Positions 17,250-25,327 of a stretch of 64,000 nucleotides of DNA are shown here, piece by piece. Origin of the DNA: an uncultured Mobiluncus sp. Its GTDB lineage: Bacteria > Actinomycetota > Actinomycetes > Actinomycetales > Actinomycetaceae. Both the position numbers and the translations under genes were made by a program. The stretch is from contig NZ_CAMUES010000002.1 in the NCBI RefSeq assembly GCF_947087965.1, forward strand, positions 367,188 through 431,187, given 5' to 3'. The first letter of the stretch is position 1. Every line of letters starts with the position of its first letter. The notes beneath the pieces were generated by a model. That model had not been told where the DNA came from. It was given only the letters and a program-made list of their open reading frames with translations, and ran no database searches.

Positions 17250-17714
17250 TCACAGAGTCTGCAAAAGGGAGGCCGCGCGATTCGGACTAGCCTCGATGGT
17301 CTTAAGGTTCTGCGGGGAAAGCAGGAACACTCGGGTGCCAACTTCCTCAAAAGAACCGCGCAGACCGTAAGTCAAGCCGGAAGCAAAGTCCACCATGCGC
17401 TGCGCTTCCTTGGCGGAAAGATAAGCCAGGTTGAGGATGACTGGCACATTGTCGCGCAGGTAATCTCCGATTTCTTTGGCATCCGAGTACGTGGTGGGCT
17501 TGGCCGTCGTAATCCGGTCAATAGTGCCGATTGGCGCCTCAGCAGGTGCTTCCGGGTGGGCGTGCGGAGCGGTTTCCGATTCGGTGGAACCGGGAAATTC
17601 ATGAAGCTCGCCCAAAGGAGCTTCATCTTCGAGGAATTCCTCATCTTCGTAATCGTCGATGTCGGGTTCCCGCAAGCCGACCTTCTCTAAAACGTTACGC
17701 AGCGCCAGACCCAT
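17250..17714 (-). CDS. sepF: SepF cell division protein
   Basis: SepF (154 residues) anchors FtsZ filaments to the membrane and is essential in actinobacteria, which lack FtsA. An acidic linker (about 18-70) follows the N-terminal amphipathic segment MGLALRNVLEKVGL. The C-terminal globular domain (75-154) has the typical pattern of DAKEIGDYLRDNVPVILNL and RMVDFASGLTYGLRGS followed by VFLLSPQN. The ATG at 17714 follows AGGGGAG at a good distance. It is separated from ftsZ by 220 bases with a terminator-like hairpin, so it probably has its own promoter. The pgeF (yfiH) and yggS genes usually found between ftsZ and sepF in actinobacteria are absent here. Confidence 0.95.
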   Translation of the reverse strand: MGLALRNVLEKVGLREPDIDDYEDEEFLEDEAPLGELHEFPGSTESETAPHAHPEAPAEAPIGTIDRITTAKPTTYSDAKEIGDYLRDNVPVILNLAYLSAKEAQRMVDFASGLTYGLRGSFEEVGTRVFLLSPQNLKTIEASPNRAASLLQTL

Positions 17715-17836
17715 AATTTCTCCCCTAGGTTTCGGTGTGATTTGGACAACTGGAATGAGACTATGCGAAAAACGGTGGTTTATTGGGGAATTTTTACGGA
17801 GTGTCGCTAATCAGAGCGAAAAATTGCGAAAGCCGC

Positions 17837-17865
17837 CCCGTCGATGACTGGTAGTCAACGACGGG
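17837..17865 (-). terminator. Probable ftsZ terminator
   Basis: CCCGTCG, then TGACT, a three-base loop, AGTCA and CGACGGG form a 12-pair stem with one A-A mismatch, 70 bases after the ftsZ stop. On the minus strand the hairpin is followed by GCGGCTTTCG and then five T bases. Confidence 0.6.
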
Positions 17866-17934
17866 AACGGTTTCTATTGGGAGAGAGGAAAAAGTTTCGA
17901 GCTACGCCGGTATCACCCCTGGAGCGCAGTGGAA

Positions 17935-19449
17935 TTATTTCAAAAAGTCCGGAATGTCGAGTTCATCGTCTGCCGCGATGTCATCAAAGACATGTTCCAA
18001 GCGTAGTGCTGGCGCACGCTGTTCCCGGGAGGAATCGACGTAATCCGGTACGCTTGCCGCATCGGGCGACACTGGACGAATCCCGGAGGTAACGGCTAAA
18101 GGCTCCCGCTTTGCGTCAGGAATTCCGTTCAGGCCGGTGAGTTTGATTTCCGGTTGATGCGTCTCTGACTTGGGGCGCAAGGTGCCCATCGCCTCGGTTC
18201 CAGCGGGGAACTTCGGGGCTTTCAGCTCGGGGACTTTCGTAGCCGGTTCATGGCGGTGCTGAGCCAGCCGAGCCTCTATTCCGTCAAGGATTTCTTCCTT
18301 TTCCGGAGTCGTCTCAGCAGTTGCCGGGACGGGCTTCGGCGTCGCCGGAGTTTCCGTATTCGGCTGCGGTGCCGTTCGTTGGCTCGGTTCGCTAGTCCGG
18401 GGCGAAGCCGGCGGCTTGGCACTCGGAGCAGCTGGGGCGGGACGCGCTGCTGTGGTACGGGTGGCAGATGACTTCTGAGCGGCATGCGCGGAGGGGACGC
18501 TTCCACCCTTACCTTCAAAGCCCGCGGCGATAACCGTGACTTTAATCTCATCAGCAAATTCTTCGTTCGGGGCGTAACCGATAATGACGTTAGCGTCTGG
18601 ATCGGCCAGTTCGCGAACCATCTGGGCGGCATCGTTCATCTCTTGCATCCCCAGGTCCGTCCCGCCTTGGAAGAAGATGAGCACACGGTCAGCCCCGTCC
18701 ATAGAGCTTTCCAGCAGCGGCGAAGAAATCGCCATCTCTACTGAGCTGAGAGCCCGGTCCGGGCCAGTAGCGGTGCCAATGCCCATCAGCGCAGTCTTGG
18801 CATCTTTCAAAGTGGTGGTCACGTCAGCGAAATCGACATTTATGGTGCCGGGGATGGTGATGATTTCGGTGATGCCCTGCACGGAGGAATGCAAGACCTG
18901 GTCAGCAGCACGGAAGGCTTCCAGTACCGAGAGGTTAGCATCCGTAGATTCCAACAGACGTTGGTTAGGAATGACAATGAGGGCATCAACTTGTTCGCGC
19001 AGAGCTTCGATACCTCGATCGGCTTGCTGTTCTCGACGACGTCCCTCAAATTGGAAGGGACGAGTAACCACACCAATAGTCAAAGCGCCGAGTTCGCGGG
19101 CGATACCGGCCACAATCGGTGCCGCGCCCGTGCCGGTGCCGCCGCCCTCACCAGCGGTGACAAAAACCATGTTGGAATCGCGCAGCGCCTCACGGATATC
19201 CTCCTCGTGAGCAGATGCTGCCGCTTTGCCAACTTCGGGATCAGCTCCAGCACCCAACCCGCGGGTGGACTCCCTGCCAATCTCGAGTTTGACATCAGCG
19301 TCCGACATCAGCAGGTCTTGTGCATCGGTGTTAATCGCGATGAACTCGACCCCGCGCAGATTTGATTCAATCATCCGGTTTACCGCGTTGACACCGCCGC
19401 CCCCGACGCCTACGACGCGGATGACTGCCAGTGGTGCTGGTTCCATCAT
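17935..19449 (-). CDS. ftsZ: FtsZ tubulin-like division GTPase
   Basis: FtsZ polymerises into the Z-ring that recruits the divisome. The N-terminal start VIRVVGVGGGGVNAVNRM, the tubulin signature GGGTGTGAAP near 105-114 and the T7-loop region NVDFADV are intact. After the globular part (about 1-320) comes an unusually long Pro/Ala/Thr/Glu-rich linker of roughly 170 residues, giving 504 residues against a usual 380-440. The extreme C-terminus DDELDIPDFLK is the conserved peptide that binds SepF. The start ATG-ATG follows GGAAGGGG. Upstream, where ftsQ and murC normally lie, there is instead a divergent amino acid transporter, so the dcw cluster is broken exactly at ftsZ. Confidence 0.97.
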   Translation of the reverse strand: MMEPAPLAVIRVVGVGGGGVNAVNRMIESNLRGVEFIAINTDAQDLLMSDADVKLEIGRESTRGLGAGADPEVGKAAASAHEEDIREALRDSNMVFVTAGEGGGTGTGAAPIVAGIARELGALTIGVVTRPFQFEGRRREQQADRGIEALREQVDALIVIPNQRLLESTDANLSVLEAFRAADQVLHSSVQGITEIITIPGTINVDFADVTTTLKDAKTALMGIGTATGPDRALSSVEMAISSPLLESSMDGADRVLIFFQGGTDLGMQEMNDAAQMVRELADPDANVIIGYAPNEEFADEIKVTVIAAGFEGKGGSVPSAHAAQKSSATRTTAARPAPAAPSAKPPASPRTSEPSQRTAPQPNTETPATPKPVPATAETTPEKEEILDGIEARLAQHRHEPATKVPELKAPKFPAGTEAMGTLRPKSETHQPEIKLTGLNGIPDAKREPLAVTSGIRPVSPDAASVPDYVDSSREQRAPALRLEHVFDDIAADDELDIPDFLK

Positions 19450-19659
19450 GGTTTTCCCCTTCCAACCTTAACCTTGAACTTAAGGGTTAAAGTAATGCCG
19501 TCTTTTTGACGCCAGAAATTTAGTGAGTGTTGCGCAATTAACCGGGATGTGCTTCGGCGTGTTTTGGAATTTCAGATTTTTGACACAGTTTAATTCCCGG
19601 CGGGCACGCTGTTAGACTGCGAAAGGCAAAAACAATTTTCACTATCTAAAGGAAAGACA

Positions 19660-20487
19660 ATGGTTTTTAAAAAAATTGTCAGCCTGGCGGCAGGCCTCGC
19701 CGTAGCTTTTTCTCTGACCGCTTGCGGCGGCGATTCATCTCACAACGCCGGCACCGAAGGGGGAAACACCGCGAAAAGCGCGGGCGACAAGTTCGTGGTC
19801 GGCTTTGACGCGAACTTCCCGCCTTACGGTTACAAGGACGAAACGACTGGAGAATACACCGGTTTCGACTTGGATCTAGCTGCCGAGGTAGCGAAACGCA
19901 ACGACTGGACCCTGGAAAAGAAACCTATTGACTGGGATGCCAAAGATATGCAACTCGATTCGGGATCGGTGGACTGCTTGTGGAACGGTTTTACCATGAA
20001 CGGCCGCGAGGACAAGTACACCTGGTCAAAACCTTATGTAGATAACTCCATTGTTTTTGTAACTCGCAGTGCTGACAACCTGAAAGAAGCCGCGGCTCTG
20101 GAGGGCAAGACCGTCATTGTGCAGGCTGATTCTTCCGGTTTGGCAGCTCTGGAGGACGAAGCTAACAAGGATTTGCTCGCTTCGTTCAAAGCCCTGAACA
20201 AAGTTCCCGACTACAACAACGCTTTCATGAGTCTGGAAGCCGGGGCGGCCGATGCGGTGGCCGTGGACATCGGTGTCGCCAACTATCAGTTGGAGACGCG
20301 AAAGAAGGGACTGTTCACCATCATGGAAAAGCCGGTGCAGACCGAGCAGTACGGCGTGGGCTTCAAACTCGGCAACGAAGCCCTGCGTGACCAGGTGCAA
20401 AACACCCTGGATGAGATGATTACGGACGGTAAGTTCAGGGAACTGGCCCAGAAGTACGGCTTGGAAAACGCCGTCATCACCAAGTAA
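19660..20487 (+). CDS. Polar amino acid ABC transporter, binding lipoprotein
   Basis: The 275-residue precursor has a lipobox L-T-A-C with Cys22 as the lipid-modified residue. The mature protein is a family 3 solute-binding protein: VVGFDANFPPYGYKDETTGE then YTGFDLDLAAEVAKR form lobe 1, and QYGVGFKLGNEALRDQV with an LDEMITDGKFRELAQKYG end closes the fold. The FDANFPPYG motif is typical for binders of polar or charged amino acids, cystine or glutamine. AAAGGA lies before the ATG. It is followed by its permease and ATPase genes, making a complete importer. A large hairpin 15 bases after its stop probably raises its mRNA level above that of the permease. Confidence 0.92.
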   Translation: MVFKKIVSLAAGLAVAFSLTACGGDSSHNAGTEGGNTAKSAGDKFVVGFDANFPPYGYKDETTGEYTGFDLDLAAEVAKRNDWTLEKKPIDWDAKDMQLDSGSVDCLWNGFTMNGREDKYTWSKPYVDNSIVFVTRSADNLKEAAALEGKTVIVQADSSGLAALEDEANKDLLASFKALNKVPDYNNAFMSLEAGAADAVAVDIGVANYQLETRKKGLFTIMEKPVQTEQYGVGFKLGNEALRDQVQNTLDEMITDGKFRELAQKYGLENAVITK

Positions 20488-20501
20488 ACGTAGCCAAAGT
20501 T

Positions 20502-20555
20502 GAGTTTTCGGTGTCGCTCTTAGAGCGAGACAGCAGTCAGCAGCACCGAAAACTC
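20502..20555 (+). promoter_or_regulatory. Nested stem-loop between binding-protein and permease genes
   Basis: GAGTTTTCGGTG at 20502-20513 pairs perfectly with CACCGAAAACTC at 20544-20555 (12 pairs), and the 30-base loop itself holds TCGCTC-TTA-GAGCGA (six pairs). No clean T-run follows, so this is better read as an mRNA-protecting or attenuating structure that favours the binding protein over the downstream membrane genes. Confidence 0.6.
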
Positions 20556-20574
20556 CTCAGTTTTAGAATGCAAC

Positions 20575-21228
20575 ATGAACGAGTGGACTTTCCTTCCTGA
20601 ACTGGCCTTGGGCTTTGGCCGCACCGTGATTCTGTTCGCGCTGACGCTGGTCATTTCCCTCCCCTTGGGATTACTGGTGTACGCCGGGCGAGTGGTTCCC
20701 TTTAAACCCCTGAACTGGATAGTCCAGTTCTATATCTCGATTATGCGCGGCACTCCCCTAATGCTGCAGCTCATGGTCGTTTATTTCGGGCCCTATTATG
20801 TGTTCAAAGTGCCTATCAGTGCGTCTTACAATTTTTGGGCTGCCATCATTGCCTTTTCAATCAACTACGCTGCCTATTTCGCCGAAATTTATCGCGGCGG
20901 TTTCCAGGCTATCCCCCAAGGGCAAACCGAAGCGGCGTTTGTCCTGGGATATTCCCAGCAGCGCACTTTCTATACCATCAAGTTGCCCCAGATGTTTCGC
21001 ACGGTGTTGCCTTCCATCACTAACGAAGTCATCACCCTGGTCAAGGACACTTCCCTGGCCCAGGTCATTTCTTTCTTGGAAATGTTTTCTATCGCCAGGG
21101 AATACGCCTCCACCACCGCTTCCATGGCACCTTTCGTCGCTGCCGGCATTTTCTATTACGTCTTTAACATGGTGGTGGCCGTGACCATGAACAAGTTGGA
21201 AAAACGCGTCAGCAAGTATCAAATCTGA
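20575..21228 (+). CDS. Polar amino acid ABC transporter permease
   Basis: This 217-residue membrane protein belongs to the HisMQ/GlnP family and would homodimerise to form the import channel. Helices begin at about residue 13 (GFGRTVILFALTLVISLPLG) and the family signature RGTPLMLQL is at about 60-68. The EAA-like loop AIPQGQTEAAFVLGYSQQRT contacts the ATPase. The ATG at 20575 has no good Shine-Dalgarno sequence (only GAATG just before it), in contrast to the genes on both sides, which fits lower expression after the hairpin. The ATPase gene follows 26 bases later. Confidence 0.92.
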   Translation: MNEWTFLPELALGFGRTVILFALTLVISLPLGLLVYAGRVVPFKPLNWIVQFYISIMRGTPLMLQLMVVYFGPYYVFKVPISASYNFWAAIIAFSINYAAYFAEIYRGGFQAIPQGQTEAAFVLGYSQQRTFYTIKLPQMFRTVLPSITNEVITLVKDTSLAQVISFLEMFSIAREYASTTASMAPFVAAGIFYYVFNMVVAVTMNKLEKRVSKYQI

Positions 21229-21254
21229 AACAGTCACCAGCAAAGCAGGGAATC

Positions 21255-22022
21255 ATGAGCACCGCACTATCTATTAAAGACATGCACAAGAGCTTCGGCG
21301 ATTTGGAAGTCCTGAAGGGTGTCTGCGTACAGGTCGAGCAGGGCGAGGTCCTGGCAATCCTGGGCCCTTCCGGTTCGGGGAAGTCCACTTTGCTGCGCTG
21401 CGCCACTTTCTTGGACTACATGGATTCCGGGAGCATCGAATACTTTGGAGAAACCGCTCTAACCATGAAAAACGGGGAAAAGACCTCCAGTAGTGATGAA
21501 AAACGGTTCCGGCATGACTACGGATTGGTGTTCCAGAATTTCAACCTGTTCCCGCACTGGAACGTCATGCGTAATCTCACCGATGCCCCGATTAAAGTGC
21601 AGCATCGCAACCCGGCTGAAGTCCGCATCGAAGCCCAACAACTCCTGGATCGCATGAACCTGGCAGACAAAGGCAACGCTTACCCCTCCGAGCTGAGCGG
21701 GGGTCAAAAGCAGCGCGTGGCCATCGCCCGGGCACTCGCGTTGAAACCGCGAATGCTGTACTTTGACGAACCGACTTCCGCGCTGGACCCGGAGCTGACT
21801 GGTGAAATCCTAGCTATTATCCGCTCTCTGGCTGATGAACGCATGACGATGGTTATCGTCACTCACGAGATGGAGTTCGCCGCCCAGGTCGCTGACCGTG
21901 CCGTTTTCATGGACGGCGGGACCGTACTGGAAGAAGGCCCCGCGGAACAGCTCATTCACCACCCTACTCAGGAGCGCACTCGCCAGTTCCTTCACAAACT
22001 CCAGGGCGAACAGCCACACTAA
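21255..22022 (+). CDS. Polar amino acid ABC transporter ATP-binding protein
   Basis: This GlnQ-type ATPase (255 residues) powers the importer. It has Walker A GPSGSGKST at about 36-44, the Q-loop FQNFNLFPHW, the signature LSGGQKQRVAIARAL, Walker B LYFDEPTSALDPE and the switch His in VTHEM. A short insertion (ALTMKNGEKTSSSDEKRF) between Walker A and the Q-loop is common in amino acid transport ATPases. AGGGA lies just before the ATG. The gene ends 28 bases before the convergent stop of the first TPR-like gene. The substrate is probably a polar or charged amino acid, not resolvable further. Confidence 0.93.
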   Translation: MSTALSIKDMHKSFGDLEVLKGVCVQVEQGEVLAILGPSGSGKSTLLRCATFLDYMDSGSIEYFGETALTMKNGEKTSSSDEKRFRHDYGLVFQNFNLFPHWNVMRNLTDAPIKVQHRNPAEVRIEAQQLLDRMNLADKGNAYPSELSGGQKQRVAIARALALKPRMLYFDEPTSALDPELTGEILAIIRSLADERMTMVIVTHEMEFAAQVADRAVFMDGGTVLEEGPAEQLIHHPTQERTRQFLHKLQGEQPH

Positions 22023-22050
22023 CGCCGCTTTTGACCAGGCTGCGGCAAAG

Positions 22051-23475
22051 CTAAGCAGATTGGGATTCCGGGTGGGACCCGGCAGCCGATGATTCCGCGG
22101 CGCTGGCCGAGTCATGCGACATCTGCATCCGCGCCAGGGATGTCAGCATCCGAATCTCGGGACCGAGACGCCGCACGGAGGGGAAATTCGTCTGTTCCAG
22201 CCCTCCCAACAGCAGCAAAGCGTCAAATCCTTGGTTGCATTCCAGCAGTGCTCGCGCCCGCAGCAGCCGCGCCATGAACCGAGCGTCCCCTTCGGTTCCT
22301 TGCAGCAACAGACCGTCGGGAAGGGGATGCGAATCCAGCAGCCCCAAAGACGAAGACACCTCGACATTGCCGTTACGTTCGTCATAACGGGCTGCCAGCG
22401 TGGCGGCTGCTTGGCCCAGCAAATCGCGAGCCTGTGCCACAGTCGGGTGTACCAAGGCGGGAATCTCGTGGAAACGCGAAGTCGGAGCCAGCGACACTTT
22501 CAAGGAATACCTTCCGTATCCAGCCCAGTCCAAAGACTCCAAAGCCCCGATGATAGCGCGCATCCCCACCAACAAATCCCACGGATCGTGAGTATGGCGG
22601 ATTAAACCCAGGTGCCTCTCCAACAGCAGGAGCAGGCGCGGCCACATTCCCGCAACCCCCAGGAACCGGAAATGTTCACTAATCTCGGAAAGCCGGGATT
22701 CCTCGCGATCATATTCATAAGCCACCAAGTGCGCTTCCCAAGCGACCTGCCAGGCATCCGTGGCGACCAGCCCGGGCAGCATCACCCGTAGCAGTCGCGC
22801 CTTTTGCGGACCGGGAAGCTCATGAGTTAACATCCGCCACGAAACCTGCAACGCCTGTTCAGGGTGGCGTTCCCAAGCCAGTTCTACCTGAGAAATATCG
22901 ACCGCACGTCCCAGCGCCGGATGATCCGCGGGGGTAATCCCATCGATAGCGCGGTCCAAGAAGTACCGGTCACTAGCGGGGTTCCCTAACGCCTCCCGCA
23001 TCCGATGACGCAAATAGTCTCCGGCCGCGGACGAGGGTCCCAGGCTATCTTGGAAAGCCTGCAAACCTGCCAGTAAATGATTCAACAGTGACAGGGGAAC
23101 GTCGGGATGGGTGCAGGCGCTTTCAATAACCTCGGGATAGTACCGGGCGAGCTGCTCCAGCTGGCGTGAATCATATAGTTCCGGGCGGTGCAGCAAACGC
23201 GTCAACGTTGAGGAAAATGCTTCCAGCGCCTTACCGGGGTTACGCCCTTCCAAATAGCAGCCAATCAGCTCAATTTCAGCCCCGGCCAGCAAGTCATCGT
23301 AGCCGGCGTCACGCGCCGCACTCACCACGTCCAAAGTCGCTTTCGTGCGTGGCAGCCCTGGCGGAATCGAAGCCGCATTCATCAACTGCGTGGCTAACAC
23401 CGCAGCACTGTAAGAGGCAGAATCATCCGATGCGGAGTCGAAGGAGTAAGCATCATCTGAAAACGTTATGCTCAA
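22051..23475 (-). CDS. TPR-like helical protein, paralogue of the divergent gene at 23570
   Basis: This 474-residue protein of unknown function appears to be almost entirely helical, with pairs of helices like tetratricopeptide repeats and no signal or membrane segment. It aligns collinearly with the divergent neighbour: the block from WEAHLVAYEYDREES (246-260) through EISEHFRFLG, THDPWDLLVGMRA (295-307) and AARYDERNGN (361-370) has a counterpart in that protein in the same order and spacing. Residues 1-30 and the last 20 are Ser/Ala/Asp-rich and probably disordered. The start is TTG at 23475, supported by AGGGGGAG four bases before it; no ATG is near. It is the outlier in orientation of a four-gene cluster. 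Confidence 0.8.
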   Translation of the reverse strand: MSITFSDDAYSFDSASDDSASYSAAVLATQLMNAASIPPGLPRTKATLDVVSAARDAGYDDLLAGAEIELIGCYLEGRNPGKALEAFSSTLTRLLHRPELYDSRQLEQLARYYPEVIESACTHPDVPLSLLNHLLAGLQAFQDSLGPSSAAGDYLRHRMREALGNPASDRYFLDRAIDGITPADHPALGRAVDISQVELAWERHPEQALQVSWRMLTHELPGPQKARLLRVMLPGLVATDAWQVAWEAHLVAYEYDREESRLSEISEHFRFLGVAGMWPRLLLLLERHLGLIRHTHDPWDLLVGMRAIIGALESLDWAGYGRYSLKVSLAPTSRFHEIPALVHPTVAQARDLLGQAAATLAARYDERNGNVEVSSSLGLLDSHPLPDGLLLQGTEGDARFMARLLRARALLECNQGFDALLLLGGLEQTNFPSVRRLGPEIRMLTSLARMQMSHDSASAAESSAAGSHPESQSA

Positions 23476-23494
23476 CAGACTCCCCCTTAAACTA

Positions 23495-23558
23495 TCCGGT
23501 TAAACTCACCATACCGGCGCGCGTTGCCCCGGCGCGCGTGACACACCGGGAAACCGGA
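23495..23558. promoter_or_regulatory. Divergent control region of the TPR-like module
   Basis: The 94-base gap between the two divergent genes holds an inverted pair TCCGGTT (23495-23501) and AACCGGA (23552-23558), with a direct repeat CCGGCGCGCGT at 23514 and 23529 (15-base period) between them. The arrangement resembles a shared operator, but no promoter hexamers are clear. Confidence 0.4.
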
Positions 23559-23569
23559 CGGGGAATCTC

Positions 23570-25318
23570 GTGAATATGCAAGAATGGGTGCTGATGAGCA
23601 TTTTCGAGTCCGACGGTTTCGTTCCGGGAGTGGATCCAGAGATTCTGGCCAAGCAGATTGGCGACGATCTGGAAACCGCCCTGGGTGAACCCTTGAGTTT
23701 AGAGCGCCTGCACCGTTTGGAGGAACTGGCGACTTTGGCTCGAAAACATGGCCTGGACGAAACGGAAACTACCGTCCGCTTGGAACTCGTGTGGGACGCT
23801 CTCGAATCCGGCGACACCGAATCTGCCTTAGCCACCCTGTCATGGGTGTTGCAACAGGTCGCGCAGGGCCAGATAGTTCCCAACCAGGCTCAAAACCAGG
23901 TCATTGCCCAACAGATGCTGCAAATCCCCACCCTGGCAGCCCGGCACCCCGGCGTGAGCGCGAAACTACTCGAGCACCTGACCTACTGGATGGAATATTT
24001 CACGACTGAAGCGGGTATTTCCTTACGTTCCCGCTGGATAACCCGTCACCAGGTGGAACTGGGACGAGGCAACCGCGAAGCCGCACGCGAAGCTCTCGAT
24101 ATTATTTCCGCTCTGGAGGAGGTACCTCGCGAAGTTCGCGATGAAGCGGACTGCCCCCTGCACCATTTTCGTTCCCGCATCGCTTGGGCGGTCAACGCTT
24201 CGGAGTTTCCCCAAGCCCTCTCCCTGTACCGCGACGCATTAGAACGTTGCGCCGAGTCAGATTGGCAGTGCATTCAACCGGATGACATCAACCCGCTCTT
24301 GATGATGCCGCTGTCTTGGGCGGGCGAGGGCGACGCGGCGTGGCGCGCCCACGAACGTTCTTACCGCCACCAGACCGAAACGTCCCAATATCTCGGCGAC
24401 ATCGCCTCTCACCTGCGTTTTTGTGCGGCTACTTGGAACATTTCCGAGGGCTTGGAACTACTGGAAACCCACGCGCAGTGGTTCTCTAATCCCGAAGATC
24501 CTTGGGATTTGCTGGTGGCGACCCGTTCGGCAGCGACTTTCCTGTCCCGAGCCGTGGGGGCGTTCATCGGGACGAGCACGAAAGTGCCACCCCTCGGTTT
24601 TACTATCAACGGGTCGAATCGCTGGCTTCCTTTCGAGAGTCTCAATCCGACAGATACTCTGGCGCTGGCACAAGCCCGGCTGGAGTCGGTCGCCATGAAA
24701 CTTGCTCTGGCTTTTGACTCCCGCAACGCCAACAACACCATGTCCACGCGGGTCATTCAGAGCTTGCACGAAGCCCCGCTGTGTTCTTTCGCTTCGGTAA
24801 AAGACCTTTTGAGCGCCCGTTTTGGTGTGAAAAATCTGCTCGCTGAACAGGGCTTGAGCGAAAATAGTCCGGAATGGGTGCTGCCCGACCTAGACGCCCC
24901 GTCCTGGTTGCGCCAACCCGTTCCAGAGTTTCGATTGCTGGACTTTTCACAGGCCGCTGCGGTTGAGAAACAGTTGCGAGCTTTCGAGGAATTAGTCGAT
25001 TTTTCGGCGCTGCCGGCCGCAATCTCTGTTGATAAGGAACGCTTGGTACTGGGGGCAAACCGGGTGACGTTCCTGGCCGCGGCCGGGAAGTGGAACGCCG
25101 TTATCGATACGGGCGAACTGCTGCTGGAAATTGGTGAAAGAATTGATGATCATCGTCAATCGCTGCGTTTGGCGTGTTACCTGGTGCAAGCCTATTGGCA
25201 GTTGGACGATTTGGGCGCGGCGCGCAACTGGCTGGTGCGAGCTGATGAATTCGTAGATGCTACTGTTTCGGACAAACCTCGCGCGCTATTGGACGATTTG
25301 TCCCTGTTGGCGGGATAA
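23570..25318 (+). CDS. TPR-like helical protein with C-terminal repeat extension
   Basis: The 582-residue protein shares its first 400 residues with the divergent gene at 22051: WRAHERSYRHQTETS (258-272), IASHLRFCAATW (278-289), NPEDPWDLLVATRS (307-320) and AFDSRNANN (381-389) align with that paralogue. The last 110 residues add further helix pairs of TPR character (AAAGKWNAVIDTGELLLEIG, ACYLVQAYWQLDDLGAARNW). No enzyme motif, signal or membrane helix is visible. The start may be GTG at 23570, ATG at 23576 or ATG at 23594; none has a clearly better ribosome site. It leads a tight run with the next two genes (gaps of 9 and -1 bases). Function unknown; a scaffold or protein-interaction role is inferred from the repeat architecture only. 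Confidence 0.8.
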   Translation: MNMQEWVLMSIFESDGFVPGVDPEILAKQIGDDLETALGEPLSLERLHRLEELATLARKHGLDETETTVRLELVWDALESGDTESALATLSWVLQQVAQGQIVPNQAQNQVIAQQMLQIPTLAARHPGVSAKLLEHLTYWMEYFTTEAGISLRSRWITRHQVELGRGNREAAREALDIISALEEVPREVRDEADCPLHHFRSRIAWAVNASEFPQALSLYRDALERCAESDWQCIQPDDINPLLMMPLSWAGEGDAAWRAHERSYRHQTETSQYLGDIASHLRFCAATWNISEGLELLETHAQWFSNPEDPWDLLVATRSAATFLSRAVGAFIGTSTKVPPLGFTINGSNRWLPFESLNPTDTLALAQARLESVAMKLALAFDSRNANNTMSTRVIQSLHEAPLCSFASVKDLLSARFGVKNLLAEQGLSENSPEWVLPDLDAPSWLRQPVPEFRLLDFSQAAAVEKQLRAFEELVDFSALPAAISVDKERLVLGANRVTFLAAAGKWNAVIDTGELLLEIGERIDDHRQSLRLACYLVQAYWQLDDLGAARNWLVRADEFVDATVSDKPRALLDDLSLLAG

Positions 25319-25327
25319 ACTTTCCTC

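Noticed and set aside
23514..23540. Two CCGGCGCGCGT repeats considered as a CRISPR remnant
   Set aside because: Only two short copies with a four-base spacer and no cas genes; a regulatory repeat is a better reading.
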